Below are positions 47,819 to 57,093 of a stretch of 64,000 nt of DNA, one piece after another. The notes beneath the pieces were generated by a model. The model did not search any database. It had not been told where the DNA came from and worked only from the letters and a program-made list of their open reading frames with translations. How positions within the stretch are numbered: the first letter of the stretch is position 1; every line of letters begins with the position of its first letter. This DNA is from Pseudomonas rhizosphaerae (lineage in GTDB: Bacteria; Pseudomonadota; Gammaproteobacteria; Pseudomonadales; Pseudomonadaceae): assembly GCF_000761155.1 (NCBI RefSeq), contig NZ_CP009533.1, positions 1,364,001 to 1,428,000 on the forward strand. The letters run 5' to 3'. A program made the translations under genes and the position numbers.

Positions 47819-48802
47819 TTACTTGACGGCTTCGATACGGGTGATCAGCTCTTTGTACGGCGCGCCGTACTTGTCACGCACCGGTTGAGTGGCGTCGTAG
47901 AAGGCTTTCTTCTGCTCAGGCGTCAGGGTGATGAATTCCACGCCACCGGCCTTGAGCTTGGCTTCCGCTTCGCTGGATTTCTTGTCCCACAGCACGCGCT
48001 CTTCCATCTGCGCCTCGCGGGCGAGTTTCTTCACCAGCGCCTGTTGTTCCGGGTTGAGCTTGTTCCAGGTGATTTTCGACATCACGATGGGCTCGGGCAG
48101 GATCAGATGCTCGGTCAGCGTGTAGAACTTCGCGTTCTGGTAGTGGTTGTGTTCGAGCATGGTCGGCGGGTTGTTCTCGGCGCCGTCGATCACGCCGGTC
48201 TGCAGGGCGCTGAAGATCTCACCAGTGGCCATGGCGATGCCGTTGCCGCCCATCGCGTTGATGGTTTCGATGAACACCGGGTTGCCCTGCACGCGAATCT
48301 TCATGCCTTTGAGGTCGCTGATCTGACGCACCGGTTTTTTGCTGTAAAGGTTGCGCGTGCCGCCATCCATCCAGCCCAGGGCGACCAGGTTGAATTCGGA
48401 ATTGGTGATCTTGTCGAGGATCTCCTGGCCGATTTCACCGTCGATGATGCTGCGCATGTGCGCCTGGTCACGGAAGATGAACGGCAGGTTGAACACGTTG
48501 ACGTCCGGTACCACCGGGCCGACGATGCCCAGGCTGACCCGGGTCATCTGCACCGCGTTGCTCTGGACCTGCTCGACCACTTCCTTCTCCGAGCCCAGCA
48601 CACCGCCGGCGAACATCTTGAAGGTGATCTCGCCCTTGCTCTGTTCTACGAGTTTCTTGCCCATTTCCTGCTCGGCCACCACCGGCGGATAGCCGGCCGG
48701 GTGCACTTCGGCGAACTTGATGTTGATCGCGGCCTGCGCCAGCCCGGACAGGCAGAAGGCGAGCGGGAGTGCTGCTACGAGTAACGTGCGTTTGAAATCC
48801 AT
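47819..48802 (-). CDS. dctP: TRAP substrate-binding protein (DctP), uronate locus
   Basis: A 327-aa periplasmic binding protein with signal peptide 1-24 (MDFKRTLLVAALPLAFCLSG, then LAQA). The ligand-carboxylate arginine lies in KIRVQGNPVF, and the family block ALQTGVIDGAENNPPT is present. The neighbour uronate dehydrogenase and the similarity to sugar-acid DctP proteins suggest glucuronate/galacturonate as ligand. It lies 42 bp after udh. Confidence 0.92.
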   Translation of the reverse strand: MDFKRTLLVAALPLAFCLSGLAQAAINIKFAEVHPAGYPPVVAEQEMGKKLVEQSKGEITFKMFAGGVLGSEKEVVEQVQSNAVQMTRVSLGIVGPVVPDVNVFNLPFIFRDQAHMRSIIDGEIGQEILDKITNSEFNLVALGWMDGGTRNLYSKKPVRQISDLKGMKIRVQGNPVFIETINAMGGNGIAMATGEIFSALQTGVIDGAENNPPTMLEHNHYQNAKFYTLTEHLILPEPIVMSKITWNKLNPEQQALVKKLAREAQMEERVLWDKKSSEAEAKLKAGGVEFITLTPEQKKAFYDATQPVRDKYGAPYKELITRIEAVK

Positions 48803-48844
48803 GGATAACTCCAGCGTTGTTGTTGTTTTGGTGTCGCAAAGGAT

Positions 48845-49687
48845 TCAGTTGTCGCCAAATGGCCCGGAAGCCACGAAGGCGCCGCCCTGATAGACGCGTG
48901 CCGGATCGTCGGCAGCGGGCATCGGTTGAGCTTCGATCTTGTCGCGGAAGACTTCCGAGCTGTCCTTGGGGGTGAAGCCCAAGTGCGCGGCAAAGCGGTT
49001 GTCCCACCACAGGTCGCGGTTGGCCGAGGCCCCGTAGACCACGGTGTGGCCGACGTTGGGGGTGAACAGGCTCAGTTCGATGAGGCGAGTCAGGTCGTCG
49101 AAGCTGAGCCAGGTGCTCATCATCCGGCGGTTGGCGGGCTCGGGGAACGAGGAGCCGATGCGGATGCTGACGGTTTCGATGCCGTAGCGATCGAAGTAGA
49201 AGGTGGCCAGGTCTTCGCCATAGGATTTGGACAACCCGTAGTAGCTGTCCGGACGCCGCGGCGAATGAGCGTCGATGGTTTCGTCCTGCTTGTAGAAACC
49301 GATCACGTGGTTGGAACTGGCGAACACCACGCGCTTGACGCCGTGCCGGCGCGCGGCTTCGTAGATGTGAAACACCCCGCAGATATTGGGGCCCAGGATA
49401 TCTTCGAAAGCATGCTCCACCGACACGCCGCCAAAATGCACGATGGCGTCCACGCCTTGCACCAGATCATGCACCGCTTGCTTGTCGGCGAGATCGCACA
49501 GCTGGATTTCGGTATGGGGATCGGCTTGCTGGGCGTCGGCACCTGCCGACAGGGGGGTGATATCGGAGAGCCGCAGGGTGCGGGCAAAGGGTTTGAGGCT
49601 TTCTCGAAGCACCTTCCCCAGACCACCGGCGGCGCCGGTCAGGAGAAGGCGGTTGAAGGGATTTTGGGTGGAGTGAATGCCTGTCAT
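48845..49687 (-). CDS. udh: Uronate dehydrogenase
   Basis: Oxidises D-glucuronate and D-galacturonate with NAD+ to aldarolactones, the first step of the oxidative uronate pathway. The 280-aa extended SDR has GAAGGLG (18-24), catalytic Tyr150-x3-Lys154 (SYYGLSKSYGED), and the blocks VHFGGVSVEHAFE and GASANRDLWWDNR that mark bacterial Udh. It is first in the operon with the TRAP transporter. The downstream steps (lactonase, glucarate/galactarate enzymes) are not in this window. An inverted repeat lies just upstream. Confidence 0.93.
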   Translation of the reverse strand: MTGIHSTQNPFNRLLLTGAAGGLGKVLRESLKPFARTLRLSDITPLSAGADAQQADPHTEIQLCDLADKQAVHDLVQGVDAIVHFGGVSVEHAFEDILGPNICGVFHIYEAARRHGVKRVVFASSNHVIGFYKQDETIDAHSPRRPDSYYGLSKSYGEDLATFYFDRYGIETVSIRIGSSFPEPANRRMMSTWLSFDDLTRLIELSLFTPNVGHTVVYGASANRDLWWDNRFAAHLGFTPKDSSEVFRDKIEAQPMPAADDPARVYQGGAFVASGPFGDN

Positions 49688-49714
49688 GAGCGAGACCTTT
49701 GTCGTTATTATTTT

Positions 49715-49734
49715 GTCATCTGTTGTCGTATGAC
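49715..49734 (-). promoter_or_regulatory. Inverted repeat upstream of udh, operator candidate
   Basis: GTCAT-N10-ATGAC (49715-49719/49730-49734), with repeated TTGTC words around it, lies 28-47 bp before the udh start. The half-sites resemble those of GntR/FadR-type regulators of sugar acids. The regulator gene is not adjacent. Confidence 0.4.
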
Positions 49735-49840
49735 TTGGCTCGGATTATCGACAGCTCCTGACGATCTTGTCAACGCGACTAATGGCGAAATCCGCTCGTA
49801 GCAGACACATTGCAGCGTTTTGCAGACAGGTGACTGCCGA

Positions 49841-50608
49841 CTAGAGACGAATCCAGCGCTGGCGCATCCAGCCACTCAGGGCATCCACCGCCAGCACCAG
49901 GACCAGCATGGCCAGAATGAGCGTGCTGGCGCGTGCTTCCTGGAACAGGCTGAGGGTGACGTAGAGCATCTGGCCCAGCCCGCCGGCGCCGACGAAGCCG
50001 AGGATGCTGGCCATGCGAATGTTGTTTTCCCAGCGGTACAGGGTGTAGGCCAGCAGCTGTGGCCAGAGGATGGGCAGGGTGCCGTAGCAGAACGCCAGCC
50101 AGGCGTTGCCGCCCTGCAGGCGAATCGCATTGGCGGGTTCGGGCGGGGTGTTTTCCAACGCTTCGGCGAACAGGCGGCCGAGCACGCCCGCCGTATGCAA
50201 GGCCAGCGCCAGGGTGCCGGCGTTGGGTCCGAGCCCGGCCGCCAGCACCATCAGCACCGCCCACACCAACTCGGGTACTGCACGCAGGGCATTGAGCAGC
50301 AGCTTGGCCAGGCCCTGCATGGGCCAGCCCAACCGGCCGGCGGCGGGGATCGCCAGCAGCAGGGCAGCCACCGCGGCCAGTAACGTGCCCAGAGCCGACA
50401 TCGCCAGGGTCTCCAGTGCGGCATGGCCCACGGCCCACAGGTGTTCGGCGGTGAAATCCGGAGACAGAAAGCGCGCCGCGTAACGAGCCATGTGACCCAG
50501 GCTGTCGGCATCGCCCAGGTTGAACGGGTTCAGGCCCAGATAGGCGAAGGAGGCGATCACCGCCAGGATGATGGCCAGTACCAGCACCGCATTGCCCAGG
50601 CGCCTCAT
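49841..50608 (-). CDS. Phosphonate-type ABC permease (second subunit), probable selenium uptake
   Basis: A 255-aa inner-membrane permease of the PhnE family with about six helices. The EAA-like loop is in GFVGAGGLGQMLYVTLSLF, and VPELVWAVLMVLAAGLGPNAG is the family block. It overlaps the first permease gene by 4 bp (ATGA). The operon order is binding protein, ATPase, permease, permease. Its position opposite selD suggests transport of a selenium oxyanion rather than phosphonate. Confidence 0.85.
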   Translation of the reverse strand: MRRLGNAVLVLAIILAVIASFAYLGLNPFNLGDADSLGHMARYAARFLSPDFTAEHLWAVGHAALETLAMSALGTLLAAVAALLLAIPAAGRLGWPMQGLAKLLLNALRAVPELVWAVLMVLAAGLGPNAGTLALALHTAGVLGRLFAEALENTPPEPANAIRLQGGNAWLAFCYGTLPILWPQLLAYTLYRWENNIRMASILGFVGAGGLGQMLYVTLSLFQEARASTLILAMLVLVLAVDALSGWMRQRWIRL

Positions 50609-51432
50609 GTGAAACGCCCTCGCAGCACCCGGCTGAGCAAGTCGGCGACCAGCACCAGAACGATGAACGTCAGCAGAATGCTGGCCACCTCGGCCGAAGC
50701 GAACATGCGCATCGACAGGTCGATCTGTTGGCCCAGCCCACCGGCGCCGACGAAGCCCATCACCACCGAGGCGCGCACTGCGCATTCCCAGCGGTACACG
50801 GTGTACGACATCAGTTCGGCGGCAGCGGCCGGAAGCGTGCCATAGGCGAACGCGGCCAGGCGTCCGGCGCCCGCACGCATCAGGGCCTGGGCCGGACGTT
50901 GATCGGCCGACTCGTAGATCTCGGCATACACCTTGCCGAGCATTCCTGCGTAGGTGATGGCAATCGCCAGCACACCGGCGGTCGGGCCCAGGCCTACGGC
51001 GCGGACGAACAGCAAGGCCCAGACGATCTCCGGCACGCTGCGCAGAAAGATCAGCACGCCACGCACCGGCCAGCGCAGGCAGGTGCCGAGCCAGCCGGGT
51101 TGAGCGCCGATGCTGGCCGCCGACAGCGACAGCGCGCGGCTGGCCAGCAGGCTGGCGGGTACCGCAAGCATCAGCGCCAGAAACATGCCTGCGGTGGCGA
51201 TGGCCAAGGTCTGCAAGGTCGCGTCCCACAGCAACGCCAGAAAGTCCTGATCATGGGCCGGCGGCCAGAAACTGGCCAGGAAGGCACCGGTGGATCGGCT
51301 GACGGCCGGATCGAACAGCACGCCTGGGTTCAGCTCGGCCAGACGGATGCCGGGCCACAGCAACAGCACGGCCAGGGCGGCCAGCAGCAGCCGCGGCAAA
51401 GCGGCCGGATCGCGGTGGTGCCGACTCAGCAT
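50605..51432 (-). CDS. Phosphonate-type ABC permease (first subunit), probable selenium uptake
   Basis: A 275-aa PhnE-type permease, paralogous to the next gene in the operon: VPEIVWALLFVRAVGLGPTAG and GFVGAGGLGQQIDLSM match the second subunit's blocks. About six helices. It overlaps the ATPase gene (7 bp) and the following permease gene (4 bp), so the set is translationally coupled. Confidence 0.85.
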   Translation of the reverse strand: MLSRHHRDPAALPRLLLAALAVLLLWPGIRLAELNPGVLFDPAVSRSTGAFLASFWPPAHDQDFLALLWDATLQTLAIATAGMFLALMLAVPASLLASRALSLSAASIGAQPGWLGTCLRWPVRGVLIFLRSVPEIVWALLFVRAVGLGPTAGVLAIAITYAGMLGKVYAEIYESADQRPAQALMRAGAGRLAAFAYGTLPAAAAELMSYTVYRWECAVRASVVMGFVGAGGLGQQIDLSMRMFASAEVASILLTFIVLVLVADLLSRVLRGRFT

Positions 51433-52223
51433 CGCGGCAGCCAGGGCGTCGCGGTGTCCGCTGACGTGGGGGCACGGCTCAGCTGCGCGTTGGCATACAA
51501 ATCATCCAGGCGTTGTGGGGTGACTTCGGCGGCGCTCAGGTCGAAGGCGATCTGGCCGTCGCGCACGCCGATGATTCGTGGGAAGCAGGCCAGGGCCAGC
51601 TCCACCGTGTGCAGGCTGGCCACCAGGGTGACGCGCTGTTCGCTGGCGTGCTGGCAGAGCAGGTCCAGGGTATGCCGGGCCAGCCTGGGGTCCATCGCCG
51701 AAACCGGCTCGTCGGCCAGTAACAACTCTGGCTGTTGATACAGGGCGCGAGCGATGCCGACGCGCTGCAATTGCCCGCCCGACAGCTGCTGGCATTGGGC
51801 GAACAGTTTGTCGTCCAGGTCCAGCCGCGCCAGCAGCGCATGGGCGCCGGCGATGTCCACCGGATGCAGAAGGTTGAGCAGGCTCTTGCCCAGGCCCCAT
51901 TGCCCCAGCTTGCCGGCCAGCACCGCCGTGACCACCCGTTGCCGGGGCGGCAGCGGCGGGGCCTGATGGATCAAGCTAATACGCGCGCGCAGGCGCTGGC
52001 GCACGCGACTGCTCAGCTGCCAGGGCTGCACACCCAGCAGCGCCAGCTCGCCGGCGCTGGGCTGCAGGGCGGTCGCCAGCACGTTGAGCAGGCTGGACTT
52101 GCCGGCGCCTGAAGGGCCGATGATCGCCACGCGCTCACCCGCGGCAATGCTCAGGTGCACGTCGCGCAGGGCCTGCACACCATTGCGGTGGCGCAGGTCG
52201 ACGGCCGTCAGGCGCAGGGTCAT
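51426..52223 (-). CDS. ABC transporter ATP-binding protein (PhnC-like), probable selenium uptake
   Basis: A 265-aa ABC ATPase. Walker A GPSGAGKS (36-43), Q-loop in SLIHQAP, signature LSGGQLQR, Walker B LLLADEP and the switch histidine in ASLHTVE are all present, so it should be active. Most similar in layout to PhnC, the phosphonate/phosphite importer ATPase. It overlaps the binding-protein gene by 4 bp and the permease gene by 7 bp. Confidence 0.9.
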   Translation of the reverse strand: MTLRLTAVDLRHRNGVQALRDVHLSIAAGERVAIIGPSGAGKSSLLNVLATALQPSAGELALLGVQPWQLSSRVRQRLRARISLIHQAPPLPPRQRVVTAVLAGKLGQWGLGKSLLNLLHPVDIAGAHALLARLDLDDKLFAQCQQLSGGQLQRVGIARALYQQPELLLADEPVSAMDPRLARHTLDLLCQHASEQRVTLVASLHTVELALACFPRIIGVRDGQIAFDLSAAEVTPQRLDDLYANAQLSRAPTSADTATPWLPRC

Positions 52224-53071
52224 TTCAACAGATCGGCAGCGCGGGCGGCGTCCTCAATGCCTTTGTAGTTCTCAGGCTTGGTGGCGATGAAGCGGCTGGC
52301 TGCCTGCAGGTCGAGAATCGCCTTGTCTTCCGGCTTGGCCGGGTCGAGGGCAAGGAACGCCTGCTTGAGCTTTTCCGCCAACGCCGGGTCGAGGGTGCCG
52401 CGCACGGTCCAGTTGTAGTCGAAGTAGGTCGGCGTGGTGGCAAACACCTTGACCTTGTTGGTGTCGACCTTGCCGCTGTCGACCAGCTTCTGCCAGACGC
52501 TGGCATTGAGCACGCCGGCATCGACCTTGCCGGCCTGCACCCACGCTGCGGTGGCGTCATGGGCACCAGAGTAGGCGACACGGCTGAAATAGGTCTCAGG
52601 CTTGATATTGTCCTGCAGCATGAAATACCGCGGCATCAGGCTGCCGGAAGTCGACGAGATCGAGCCGAACGCGAAGCTCTTGCCCTTGAGGTCCGCCAGC
52701 GACTTGACGTTCGGGTCGCTGGTGATGAATTTGCTGGTGAACTGGGCATCCTGCTCGCGCTGCACCAGGGGAATGGCGTTGCCGGTCTTCTGGTTCACCT
52801 GGACGAAAGTGAAGCCGCCCAGCCAGGCCATGTCCAGGCGATCGGTCGCCAAGGCCTCGACCACCGCCGGGTAGTCGGCCACTGGCACGAACTCGACCTT
52901 CATGCCGGTTTGCTGCTCGAGGTAGGCGCCCAGCGGTTTGAACTTGCGCAGCAGTTCGGTGGGTGCTTCGTCGGGGATGGCGGAAACGCGCAGAACATCG
53001 GCGGCAAAGCTGGTGACCGCGCTGGCGCACAGGGCGAGGCCGGCAACCAGTGACAGGGAGCGCTTGAACAT
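52220..53071 (-). CDS. PhnD-like periplasmic binding protein, putative selenate/selenium ABC transporter
   Basis: A 283-aa binding protein with a signal peptide of ~24 residues (MFKRSLSLVAGLALCASAVTS, then FA). The mature part begins VLRVSAIPDEAPTELLRKF, and SSTSGSLMPRYFM is the anion-binding block of PhnD/PtxB proteins. A subfamily of these proteins encoded next to selD is annotated as selenate/selenium binding, and this gene is divergent from selD by 146 bp. Phosphonate or phosphite cannot be excluded from sequence, but no C-P lyase or ptx gene is nearby. A TATAAT box on the minus strand lies at 53142-53147. Confidence 0.82.
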   Translation of the reverse strand: MFKRSLSLVAGLALCASAVTSFAADVLRVSAIPDEAPTELLRKFKPLGAYLEQQTGMKVEFVPVADYPAVVEALATDRLDMAWLGGFTFVQVNQKTGNAIPLVQREQDAQFTSKFITSDPNVKSLADLKGKSFAFGSISSTSGSLMPRYFMLQDNIKPETYFSRVAYSGAHDATAAWVQAGKVDAGVLNASVWQKLVDSGKVDTNKVKVFATTPTYFDYNWTVRGTLDPALAEKLKQAFLALDPAKPEDKAILDLQAASRFIATKPENYKGIEDAARAADLLK

Positions 53072-53217
53072 GGTGAGTCTCCAAAGGGGCGGCGCACGGA
53101 GCGCCTGGGCGGCGCGTGCCGAGCTGGACAGGGCTGGCGCGATTATAAGAGTCACTGCAGGAAAGGCCAGCTTTGATAGACTTCGCAGCCTGTTTCCAGG
53201 ACGTCGAGAATGCTGCC

Positions 53218-54252
53218 ATGAATTCGCCCATCCGTTTGACCCAGTACAGCCATGGCGCCGGTTGCGGCTGCAAGATCTCGCCCAAGGTATTGGAGGTGAT
53301 TCTGGCCGGCAGCGGTGCGCAGAACCTGGACCCCAAGCTGTGGGTCGGCAATGCTTCGCGCGACGACGCGGCGGTGTACGCCATCGACGAAGAACGCGGG
53401 GTGGTGTCCACCACCGATTTCTTCATGCCCATCGTCGATGACCCGTTCGATTTCGGGCGCATTGCCGCCACCAACGCGATCAGCGACATCTATGCCATGG
53501 GTGGCGACCCGTTGATGGCCATCGCGATTCTCGGCTGGCCGGTCAACCTGCTGGCGCCGGAAGTAGCCCGCGAGGTAATCCGCGGCGGCCGCGCGGTGTG
53601 CGACGCCGCCGGCATTCCCCTGGCTGGCGGGCATTCGATCGACGCGCCTGAACCCATCTTCGGCCTGGCGGTGACCGGCCTGGTCGACAAACGCCACATG
53701 AAGCGCAACGATACCGCCCAGGTCGGCGACCGTCTGTACCTGACCAAGCCGCTGGGCATCGGCATCCTCACCACGGCCGAGAAGAAATCCAGGCTGCGCG
53801 ACGAAGACGTCGGCGTGGCCCGCGACTGGATGTGCACCCTGAACAAGCCTGGCAGCCGCTTCGGCAAGCTGGCTGGCGTCAGCGCCATGACCGACGTCAC
53901 CGGTTTCGGCCTGCTCGGGCATCTGGTGGAGATGGCCGATGGCGCGCAGCTCACCGCGCGTCTGGACTACGCCGCCGTGCCGCGCCTGCCCGGCATCGAT
54001 CACTACCTGCGCGAAGGCTGCGTGCCCGGCGGCACCCAACGTAACTACGAAAGCTACGGCGAACGCATCGCTGCCCTGACCGATGACCAGCGTGACCTGC
54101 TCTGCGACCCGCAGACCAGCGGCGGCTTGCTGGTCGCAGTCAGCGCCGCCGGTGAAGCCGAGTTCGTCGCAGTGGCCGCCGAACTGGGTCTGCAGCTTGC
54201 CCCCATCGGCAGTTTGATTGAGCGTCTGCCCCATGCGGTCGAGGTGGTCTGA
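53218..54252 (+). CDS. selD: Selenide, water dikinase (selenophosphate synthetase)
   Basis: Makes selenophosphate from selenide and ATP, the selenium donor for tRNA 2-selenouridine and selenocysteine. The 344-aa protein aligns with E. coli SelD (347 aa): the nucleophile is Cys16 with Lys19 in [11 protein letters not shown] (a cysteine form, no in-frame UGA), and the metal/ATP aspartates lie in DDAAVY and [14 protein letters not shown] 53218 is chosen; an in-frame ATG 45 bp upstream lacks support. Its stop overlaps the mnmH start (TGATG). Confidence 0.95.
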   Translation: MNSPIRLTQYSHGAGCGCKISPKVLEVILAGSGAQNLDPKLWVGNASRDDAAVYAIDEERGVVSTTDFFMPIVDDPFDFGRIAATNAISDIYAMGGDPLMAIAILGWPVNLLAPEVAREVIRGGRAVCDAAGIPLAGGHSIDAPEPIFGLAVTGLVDKRHMKRNDTAQVGDRLYLTKPLGIGILTTAEKKSRLRDEDVGVARDWMCTLNKPGSRFGKLAGVSAMTDVTGFGLLGHLVEMADGAQLTARLDYAAVPRLPGIDHYLREGCVPGGTQRNYESYGERIAALTDDQRDLLCDPQTSGGLLVAVSAAGEAEFVAVAAELGLQLAPIGSLIERLPHAVEVV

Positions 54253-55349
54253 TGCGTGACAACAGCAGCGACTACCGCGCGTTGTTCCTGGGCGATGTGC
54301 CGATGATGGACGCCCGTGCGCCGGTGGAGTTCGACAAGGGCGCGTTCCCAGGCGTGCACAACCTGCCGCTGATGGACGACCTGGAACGGCAGAAGGTCGG
54401 TACCTGCTACAAGCAGCAAGGCCAGGAGGCTGCCATCGCCCTGGGCCATCGCCTGGTGTCCGGCGACATCAAGGCGCAGCGGATCGCGGCCTGGGCGGCA
54501 TTCGCCCAGGCCAATCCGCACGGCTATCTGTATTGCTTCCGCGGCGGGCTGCGTTCGCAGACCGTGCAACGCTGGCTGCACGAAGCCGGGATCGACTACC
54601 CGCGGGTGCTGGGCGGCTACAAGGCCATGCGCAGCTTCCTGCTCGACACCCTCGAGCAGGCGGTGGAGCAATGCCGGTTCGTGGTGCTGGGCGGCATGAC
54701 CGGCACCGGCAAGACCGACGTACTGGCGCAGTTGAGCAATGCCCTGGACCTGGAAGGGCATGCCAACCACCGGGGCTCCAGCTTCGGCAAGCGTGCGACC
54801 GGACAGCCAGCGCAGATCGATTTCGAGAACCGCCTGGCCATCGACGTGCTGAAAAAGCGCGCCGCCGGCATCGAGCAGTTCGTGCTCGAAGACGAAAGCC
54901 GTCTGGTCGGCAGCTGCAACGTGCCGTTGACGTTGCATCAGGGCATGCAGGGTTATCCCCTGGTGTGGCTGGAAGACAGCTTCCATAACCGTGTCGAGCG
55001 CATCCTACGGGACTACGTAGTGGACCTGTGCGCGGAGTTCGTCGCCCTGCATGGCGAGCACGGCCACGAGTTGTTTGCCGAACGCCTATTGCAAAGCCTT
55101 GATCGGATCTACAAGCGCCTGGGCGGCGAGCGGCATCAGCGCCTGCAGGCACAGATGCAGGCCGCATTGGAAGAACAGCAGCGCACCGGCCAGGTCGATT
55201 TGCACCGGGGGTGGATCGAGGGATTGCTGCACGAATACTACGATCCGATGTACGCCTTTCAGCGTGAAAGCAAGGCATCGCGGATCGAGTTCGCCGGCGA
55301 CCAGGCCGCCGTGGTCGACTACCTGCGCGAGCGACTGGCCAAAGGCTGA
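54252..55349 (+). CDS. mnmH: tRNA 2-selenouridine synthase
   Basis: Replaces the sulfur of 2-thiouridine at wobble position 34 of tRNA-Lys, -Glu and -Gln by selenium using selenophosphate (also called SelU/YbbB). The 365-aa protein has an N-terminal rhodanese domain with catalytic Cys95 ([11 protein letters not shown]) and a C-terminal P-loop domain, GGMTGTGKT at 147-155. It is coupled to selD by a one-base overlap. The pair indicates that selenium use here includes tRNA modification; selA/selB are not in the window. Confidence 0.95.
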   Translation: MRDNSSDYRALFLGDVPMMDARAPVEFDKGAFPGVHNLPLMDDLERQKVGTCYKQQGQEAAIALGHRLVSGDIKAQRIAAWAAFAQANPHGYLYCFRGGLRSQTVQRWLHEAGIDYPRVLGGYKAMRSFLLDTLEQAVEQCRFVVLGGMTGTGKTDVLAQLSNALDLEGHANHRGSSFGKRATGQPAQIDFENRLAIDVLKKRAAGIEQFVLEDESRLVGSCNVPLTLHQGMQGYPLVWLEDSFHNRVERILRDYVVDLCAEFVALHGEHGHELFAERLLQSLDRIYKRLGGERHQRLQAQMQAALEEQQRTGQVDLHRGWIEGLLHEYYDPMYAFQRESKASRIEFAGDQAAVVDYLRERLAKG

Positions 55350-55388
55350 AAGCCGCGGGCGCGGTTTGCAGCCAGGCCAGGATGGGGC

Positions 55389-56891
55389 TTAGTTGATGCG
55401 TGGATGCTGTTCCACCAATGACTTGCGCTTGGCTTCCAGCTCGGCGATCTGCGTGTCGATGTCTTCGATCTTATGCTCGATGTTGTCGTGGTGTTCGACC
55501 AGCAACTCACGGGCTTCCTCGATGTCCGACGCCGCTGGCGCTGCACCGCGTAGAGGTTTGTTGGCCGTCTCCTTCATGGTCACGGCGGTGACGAAGCCGA
55601 CCACGGCGAACACCATCAGGTAATAGGCGGGCATGTAAAGGTCGTCGGTGCTTTCCACTAGCCACGCCACGGCCGTCGGGGTCAGGCCGGCGATCAGTAC
55701 CGAGACGTTGAACGCGCTGGCCAGGGCGCTGTAGCGAATGTGCGTGGGGAACATCGCCGGCAGGGTCGAGGCCATCACGCCGATGAAGAAGTTGAGCACC
55801 ACGGCCAGCATCAGCAGGCCGGCGAAGATCAGTCCGATCTGGCCGCTGTTGATCAGCATGAACGCCGGAATGGCCAGGAAGAACAGGCCGATGCTGCCGA
55901 ACAGGATGAAGGGCTTGCGGCCGAACTTGTCGCTGGCATAACCGATCGCCGGCTGCGCGAACAACATGCCGACCATGATCGCGATGATGATCAGCACGCC
56001 ATGGCTTTCGCTGTAGTGCAGGTTGTGCGACAGGTAGCTGGGCATGTAGGTGAGCAGCATGTAGTAGGTGACGTTGGTCACCGCCACGATGCCGATGCAG
56101 GTCAGCAGGCTACGCCAGTGCTTGGTCGCCACCTCTTTGAACGAGACCTTGGGGCCACCGGCCAGACCTTCGCGGTCACCTTGTTCGAGTTTTTCGACGT
56201 GTTGCTGGAACGCCGGGGTTTCTTCCAGCGCGTGACGCAGGTACAGGCCGATCATGCCCAGCGGCAAGGCCAGGAAGAACGGCACGCGCCAGCCCCAGTC
56301 GAGGAATTTCTCTTCGCCGATCACGGCGGAGATGCCGACCACCACACCTGCGCCGAGCACGAAACCGGCGATCGAACCGAAGTCCAGCCAGCTGCCGAGG
56401 AAGCCGCGCTTGCGGTCCGGGGCGTACTCGGCGACGAAGATCGAAGCGCCGGTGTATTCACCGCCCACCGAAAAGCCCTGCGCCATCTTCGCCAGCAGCA
56501 AGAGGATCGGTGCCCAGATTCCGATGGAGTCGTAGGACGGAATCAAGCCGATCGCGAAAGTGCTCAGCGACATGATCACGATGGTGGCGGCGAGGACTTT
56601 CTGCCGGCCGTATTTGTCGCCCAGTGCGCCGAAGAACAGGCCACCCAGGGGGCGAATCAGGAAAGGCACGGAGAAGGTAGCCAGGGCCGCGATCATCTGC
56701 ACGCTAGGGTCAGCGCCTGGGAAGAACACCTTGCCCAGGGCGTAGGCCACGAAGCCGTAGACACCGAAGTCGAACCATTCCATGGCGTTGCCAAGCGCCG
56801 CGGCGGTGATCGCCTTGCGCATCTTGACGTCATCGACGATGGTGATGTCGTTCAACCCGATCGGGTTGCCTTTTTTTCTGCGAGATTTCAT
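55389..56891 (-). CDS. proP: MFS transporter, ProP-type osmolyte/H+ symporter
   Basis: A 500-aa, 12-helix transporter of the metabolite:H+ symporter branch (sugar porter motifs FFGALGDKYGRQKVL between helices 2 and 3; DKFGRKPF between 8 and 9). Length and the hydrophilic C-terminal extension (~455-495, EEARELLVEHHDNIEHK and heptads after it), predicted as a coiled coil, are those of E. coli ProP, which takes up proline and glycine betaine and uses this coil in osmosensing. The start MKSRRKKGNPIGLND at 56891 fits ProP. Divergent from the OsmC-YcaO gene. Confidence 0.9.
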   Translation of the reverse strand: MKSRRKKGNPIGLNDITIVDDVKMRKAITAAALGNAMEWFDFGVYGFVAYALGKVFFPGADPSVQMIAALATFSVPFLIRPLGGLFFGALGDKYGRQKVLAATIVIMSLSTFAIGLIPSYDSIGIWAPILLLLAKMAQGFSVGGEYTGASIFVAEYAPDRKRGFLGSWLDFGSIAGFVLGAGVVVGISAVIGEEKFLDWGWRVPFFLALPLGMIGLYLRHALEETPAFQQHVEKLEQGDREGLAGGPKVSFKEVATKHWRSLLTCIGIVAVTNVTYYMLLTYMPSYLSHNLHYSESHGVLIIIAIMVGMLFAQPAIGYASDKFGRKPFILFGSIGLFFLAIPAFMLINSGQIGLIFAGLLMLAVVLNFFIGVMASTLPAMFPTHIRYSALASAFNVSVLIAGLTPTAVAWLVESTDDLYMPAYYLMVFAVVGFVTAVTMKETANKPLRGAAPAASDIEEARELLVEHHDNIEHKIEDIDTQIAELEAKRKSLVEQHPRIN

Positions 56892-57093
56892 GGGTGTTTC
56901 TCTTGTGTCAAAGCGGCTTGTCCCCATGAGATACAAATTGACACCAAAAAATTCACTGGTGACGGCGATTTAGTGTCACCGCAGCGGTCCGTTCGCCAGC
57001 GCGTCCATCACAGTCGGTGATCGGCCAAGACGCACACGTGAAAAAACCGGATAATGCGCGCCATTCGTTTTTGCCGGTATCAGGTGCGCCCCC

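Noticed and set aside
45874..47826. 650-codon plus-strand frame opposite the uronate TRAP permeases, very rich in His, Gln and Asp
   Set aside because: A reverse reading of hydrophobic membrane-protein codons gives exactly such a composition; the minus-strand dctQM genes explain the region.
52220..53071. Phosphite (ptx) or phosphonate (phn) utilisation operon
   Set aside because: No ptxD, C-P lyase or phosphonatase gene is present, while selD-mnmH is divergent; a selenium role is preferred, with the caveat stated.
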